This document shows positions 60,835-64,000 of a stretch of DNA of 64,000 nucleotides, in pieces (the stretch's first letter is position 1; each line of letters starts with the position of its first letter). The notes beneath the pieces were generated by a model. The model saw only the letters and a list, made by a program, of their open reading frames with translations. It searched no databases and was not told where the DNA came from. Origin of the DNA: Verrucomicrobiales bacterium (GTDB taxonomy: Bacteria; Verrucomicrobiota; Verrucomicrobiia; Verrucomicrobiales; DEV007). The DNA is taken from the NCBI GenBank assembly GCA_016795385.1, contig JAEUHI010000086.1:1-64000 (forward strand), written 5' to 3'. The position numbers and the translations under genes were made by a program.

Positions 60835-62547
60835 TCAATCCCCGAGCCGCAGCCTTGCGAAGGCCCCGCAGAGACTTGCGGCGAGAGCGCGTGGCGACGG
60901 CACCACGTCGTAGTGGTGCCGCTTGAACATCCTCGGGAACTGCTCGCGGGCACGTTTCTCGATCGCAAAGGCGTGGGTGAGGATGCCGTGGCGGGCACCC
61001 GTCTCGATCGCCTTGCGAACGTCGCGGATGCCGTATTCGCCCTCGTAGCGGTCGTAGTCGCAGGGGCGCCCGTCGGTGAGGAGAAAGACGATCTTCCTCT
61101 CGCCAGCCTCGCGCGCGAGCAGCTCGTGGGCGTGGCGCAGGGCCGGACCGATGCGGGTGTAGCCCCGCGATTCGAGGGCCCCGAGACGCGCTCTCGTTCC
61201 CGTCCAGCTCTCGCGGAAATCCTTGATGAGATGGAACTCGCACTGCCGCCGCGTGTTCGAACTGAATCCTGCCACGGCGAACCCCTCGATGAACACGTCG
61301 AGAACCTCGCCGGTGCAGAAGAGCGTCTCACGGATCGTGTCGAGGACGCGGGCGTCGTCGATCCAGGAATCGGTCGAAAAGCTGAGATCCATGAGGATGA
61401 GCGCGGAGACGTCGTGGAGCCGGCGCCGGCGCTCCACGTAAAGCCGCTCGTCGGGCGAGCGTCCGGCGGCGAGATCGCAGCGCGCGCGCACCACCGCGTC
61501 GATGTCGACTTCCGGCCCGTGCGGCTGGCGATTCGCCCGCTGCGTGCTGGTGGCGAGAGCGGCGAGCTTCTTGCGCAGGTCGAGGATCACGGCGCGGTGT
61601 TTCGCCCCGGTCTCCGCCGCCCAGGCCGGGTCGGAGCCGGCGGCGCGGGTCTCCCTGACAAGACACCAATCCCGGCGGTGCCGCCGGCTCTTGTAATCCC
61701 ACTCCGGGTAGGGAATGCCGGCGGTGGCACCTTCGTCGGCGACCTCGAGGGAAAGGCCGTCGATGACGACGTCGGCACGGTAGATGGAGCGGGGACGCTC
61801 GCGGCTGCGCAGGACGCGGTTCATGTCGATGGAGCGCAGCGCCTCCTCGTGTTCGCGGAGCTCGTCGTCCTCGTCGGTTTTGCGGTCGAGGCCGCCGCAT
61901 TCCTCGAGCGTCTCCGCCTTTTCGAAAGTGTGGATGGGCATCTCGGCCTCGACGGGCTGATCGCCGGTCTCCTCGATCGCCTTCACCCCGATCTGCCCGC
62001 GCCCCTCGATCTCGGTGATGTCCTCAAGGTCCGGATCCTCTCCCGTCTCCGCGGGCAGGGCCGTGAGCGATGCCGCGGCATCCTCCGCTCCGCCATCGAG
62101 GGGCTCTCCGAAGAGCGCCCAAAGATCGGCTCCCGCGCCAAGGCTTGCCCGGGCCACTGCGACTCGTTCACCCAGTCCGGGAAGCTCGCGGGACCATTCC
62201 GCGAGCCGGTCGGCGAGAGACCCATCGGCCTGCGAACCCAGGGCGAGTGCACCGAGAATCGTCTTCAGACGGTAAAGTTCCTCGTTCGCCGCGGGATCGG
62301 CGCCGGCGCTGAATTCATCGGGCAGGAAGAGATGGGTCCCGTCGCACAGTGCCGCGCGGGGCGTCTCGACGAGGGCGACGGGGCGCCCCGCGACCATGCG
62401 TGCGAGGAGGAAGAGCTCCTGCCGCATCGGCTCGAGCCGCGCCCGCACCGTTTCGCGCCGCCGCTCTTCCGGACGCACGACGATGCGGCGGTAGAGCGCC
62501 TTGATCCCGAGGAAGAGGTTTTCTTCCCACTCGAGGATGGAGCCCAT
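60835..62547 (-). CDS. norD: NorD: nitric oxide reductase activation protein
   Basis: A 570-residue cytosolic protein with a C-terminal von Willebrand A domain (about 380-560) containing the MIDAS pattern LMDLSFSTDSW, with TRIGPALRHA and FLLTDGRPCDYDRYEG. The N-terminal half is variable and acidic in the middle (about 195-245). With NorQ it forms a MoxR/vWA chaperone pair that inserts the iron centre into NorB. It follows norQ on the minus strand (19 bases) and closes the norB-norQ-norD operon. Confidence 0.92.
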   Translation of the reverse strand: MGSILEWEENLFLGIKALYRRIVVRPEERRRETVRARLEPMRQELFLLARMVAGRPVALVETPRAALCDGTHLFLPDEFSAGADPAANEELYRLKTILGALALGSQADGSLADRLAEWSRELPGLGERVAVARASLGAGADLWALFGEPLDGGAEDAAASLTALPAETGEDPDLEDITEIEGRGQIGVKAIEETGDQPVEAEMPIHTFEKAETLEECGGLDRKTDEDDELREHEEALRSIDMNRVLRSRERPRSIYRADVVIDGLSLEVADEGATAGIPYPEWDYKSRRHRRDWCLVRETRAAGSDPAWAAETGAKHRAVILDLRKKLAALATSTQRANRQPHGPEVDIDAVVRARCDLAAGRSPDERLYVERRRRLHDVSALILMDLSFSTDSWIDDARVLDTIRETLFCTGEVLDVFIEGFAVAGFSSNTRRQCEFHLIKDFRESWTGTRARLGALESRGYTRIGPALRHAHELLAREAGERKIVFLLTDGRPCDYDRYEGEYGIRDVRKAIETGARHGILTHAFAIEKRAREQFPRMFKRHHYDVVPSPRALAASLCGAFARLRLGD

Positions 62548-62566
62548 GGATGAATCACAAGATGGA

Positions 62567-63346
62567 TCAGAGGGTGAGATCGATGATCTGGCGGATCGCC
62601 CTCAGCGCGTCGGGATCATCGGTGAGAGGCTCTGCCACGGCGGCGGTGGTGGCGAAACGGGGGGACAAGCCCTGCCGGATCAGCTTCGCGGCATCGACGA
62701 GGAGGCGCGTCGAGACGGATTCGATGAGGGACAGCTCGGTGAGATTGCGGATCTTCCGGGCGATCGCGACAAGTTTGGCCGCGGTGGCCGTCTCGATCCC
62801 GGTCTCTCCGGAGACGATGCGGATCTCGATCTCCTCGGCGGGATACCCGAAGCCGTAGCCGACGAAACGCTGCCGCGTCGAAGCCTTCAGCTCTCGCAGG
62901 CTCCGCTGGTAGCCGGGATTGTAGCTGACCACGAGCATGAACTCGGGCGGAGCCACCAGGGTCTCGCCGGTGCGGTCGAGGAAGAGCTCGCGTCGGTAAT
63001 CGGTCAGAGGATGAATCACGACGATGGCATCGGCGCGCGCCTCGGCGACCTCGTCGAGATAGAGAATGGCACCTTCGCGCACCGCACGCGTCACGGGGCC
63101 GTCGCTCCAGACCGTCTCCCCGCCGACGAGGAGATGCCGCCCGAGCAGGTCCGTGGCGGTGGTGTCCTCGTTGCAAGCAACCGTGACGAGCGGGCGTCCC
63201 AAGCGGGCCGCCATGTGCTCGACCAAGCGCGTTTTCCCGCAACCGGTCGGGCCCTTCAGCATCAGGGGGAGGCGCGCCTTCCACGCCTCCGTGAAGAGCT
63301 CGCACTCGCGCCCGGTCTCGACGTAGAAGGTGGCGTTTCCGTTCAC
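62567..63346 (-). CDS. norQ: NorQ: MoxR-type AAA+ ATPase for NO reductase
   Basis: A 259-residue AAA+ protein: Walker A GPTGCGKT (32-39), GRPLVTVACNEDTTATDLLGRHLLVGGETVW near 50-80, Walker B AILYLDEVAEARAD near 92-105, then VSYNPGYQRSLRELKASTRQRFV. This is the NorQ/CbbQ family. The start overlaps the norB stop (ATGA at 63343-63346). It acts with NorD on NorB maturation. Confidence 0.93.
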   Translation of the reverse strand: MNGNATFYVETGRECELFTEAWKARLPLMLKGPTGCGKTRLVEHMAARLGRPLVTVACNEDTTATDLLGRHLLVGGETVWSDGPVTRAVREGAILYLDEVAEARADAIVVIHPLTDYRRELFLDRTGETLVAPPEFMLVVSYNPGYQRSLRELKASTRQRFVGYGFGYPAEEIEIRIVSGETGIETATAAKLVAIARKIRNLTELSLIESVSTRLLVDAAKLIRQGLSPRFATTAAVAEPLTDDPDALRAIRQIIDLTL

Positions 63347-64000
63347 GAGGCGGCGGGAGTAGATTCGATCCTGGACAAATCACGCTCCGCCGCGCGCACG
63401 TCGGAATTCACGGCCTCGTCCGATGGCAGGCCGAAGCGCCAGAAGTTCCAAAGGAAACAGACGATCCCGACGAGGAAGAGGCTAGCGGCGAGGAGCATCC
63501 CGATGAAGTGGACCTCGATCTCCTTCTGCACGGCGAGGAAGTCGAGACCCATGCGGCGCTCGAGATTCACCTGGGTGATGCCGGCGACGGCGAGCGCCCC
63601 GGTCATGCCGACCATGCCGATGTTGCTGAGCCAGAAGGCGAATCCGGCCGCCGCGTTGTCCCAGAGTTTGCGTCCCGTCATGATGGGGAGAACGTAGGCG
63701 ACCATCGCGAGAACGATCATGGCATAGGCGCCCCAGAAGGCGAGGTGGCCGTGCATCGCGGTGACGAGGCTGCCGTGCGTCCACAGGTTCACTTGCGGCA
63801 GGGTGTGGGCGAAACCGAGGAATCCCGCGCCGACGAAGGACATGATGGCGCTGCCGAGGGTCCAGTTAAGCGCGGCTTTGTTGGGGTGGCGACGACCGCC
63901 CTTCTTCGCCATGGCGAGGGCGTAGATGGCCATGCCGAGAAAGGCGAGCGGCTCCAGCGCCGAAAAGATTCCGCCGACCATGAGCCAGTAGCGCGGCGCG
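63343..64000 (-). CDS. norB: Nitric oxide reductase large subunit, C-terminal part
   Basis: The frame runs off the right edge, leaving about 219 residues. It carries the core helices with the haem and iron ligands HTLPQVNLWTHGSLVTAMHGHLAFWG (His pairs typical of NorB) and four or five further membrane helices (MIVLAMVAYVLPIM; FAFWLSNIGMVGMTGALAV; HFIGMLLAASLFLVGIVCFLWNF). It reduces two NO to N2O. The N-terminal part is missing, so I cannot tell a cytochrome-c type (with norC upstream) from a quinol type. First visible gene of norB-norQ-norD. Confidence 0.92.
   Translation of the reverse strand, partial: APRYWLMVGGIFSALEPLAFLGMAIYALAMAKKGGRRHPNKAALNWTLGSAIMSFVGAGFLGFAHTLPQVNLWTHGSLVTAMHGHLAFWGAYAMIVLAMVAYVLPIMTGRKLWDNAAAGFAFWLSNIGMVGMTGALAVAGITQVNLERRMGLDFLAVQKEIEVHFIGMLLAASLFLVGIVCFLWNFWRFGLPSDEAVNSDVRAAERDLSRIESTPAAS

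Noticed and set aside
1..64000. CRISPR arrays, rRNA genes, complete prophage, riboswitches
   Set aside because: No regularly spaced repeats, rRNA-like stretches, phage structural genes or recognisable riboswitch cores were seen.

Overview
The window looks like part of a chromosome of a GC-rich Verrucomicrobia-type bacterium (PVC superphylum). The evidence is the set of families typical of that group: a PVC-type cytochrome c fused to a DUF1080 domain, two DUF1549/DUF1553–DUF1501–PPC cassettes, a secreted CxPSR sulfatase, PQQ-like propellers and NHL proteins. The genus cannot be told from sequence alone.

Left end (1–4.5 kb): an AT-richer accessory patch. It holds the tail of an ISL3-like transposase, a 5'-truncated type I restriction specificity gene, and a translationally coupled AAA-ATPase/HNH-nuclease pair that resembles a Septu-type defence module. 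Middle (4.7–33.7 kb): mostly ordinary chromosome. It includes the DUF1080/cytochrome protein, a sulfatase, a YdcF/ElyC protein, dacB with a LysR regulator, a PQQ-like propeller, panC, nadB, a uracil-DNA glycosylase without most iron-sulfur cysteines, an NHL protein, a flavodoxin–UbiA fusion, a Ku/LigD end-joining operon with a cysteine hydrolase, and a decayed patch (30.5–33.7 kb) with a cytochrome split into three frames and a frameshifted FAD/Rieske gene.

Right half (33.9–64 kb): it opens with an exact 3' half of a tRNA-Val gene, the usual footprint of an integration site. A nitrogen-oxide island follows: two NirJ/Ahb-like radical SAM proteins and NnrS; a DevBCA-type exporter; an NO-stress operon (RIC/ScdA di-iron repair protein plus a three-cysteine Rrf2 regulator); cassette 1 of DUF1549/DUF1553–DUF1501–PPC; NorE/NorF-like subunits; a FkbO/Hyg5-like double-Rid protein; cassette 2; a lipoprotein MsrA; an HMGL-type aldolase; copper nitrite reductase fused to cytochrome c, preceded by an FNR/NnrR-type box; a NirV–SCO1 fusion; a group-III truncated haemoglobin; a GYD protein; and, convergent to them, norB(partial)–norQ–norD. 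Together these genes encode reduction of nitrite to NO and N2O, assembly of those enzymes, and NO sensing and protection.

The most unexpected signal is at DNA level. The 9-mer CCTGACAAA, usually continued as (A/C)CC, occurs 11 times in 64 kb. It appears in several reading phases and on both strands, although it forces codons that are otherwise rare here. It behaves like a dedicated DNA word, such as an uptake, Chi-like, segregation or modification signal, rather than a protein motif.
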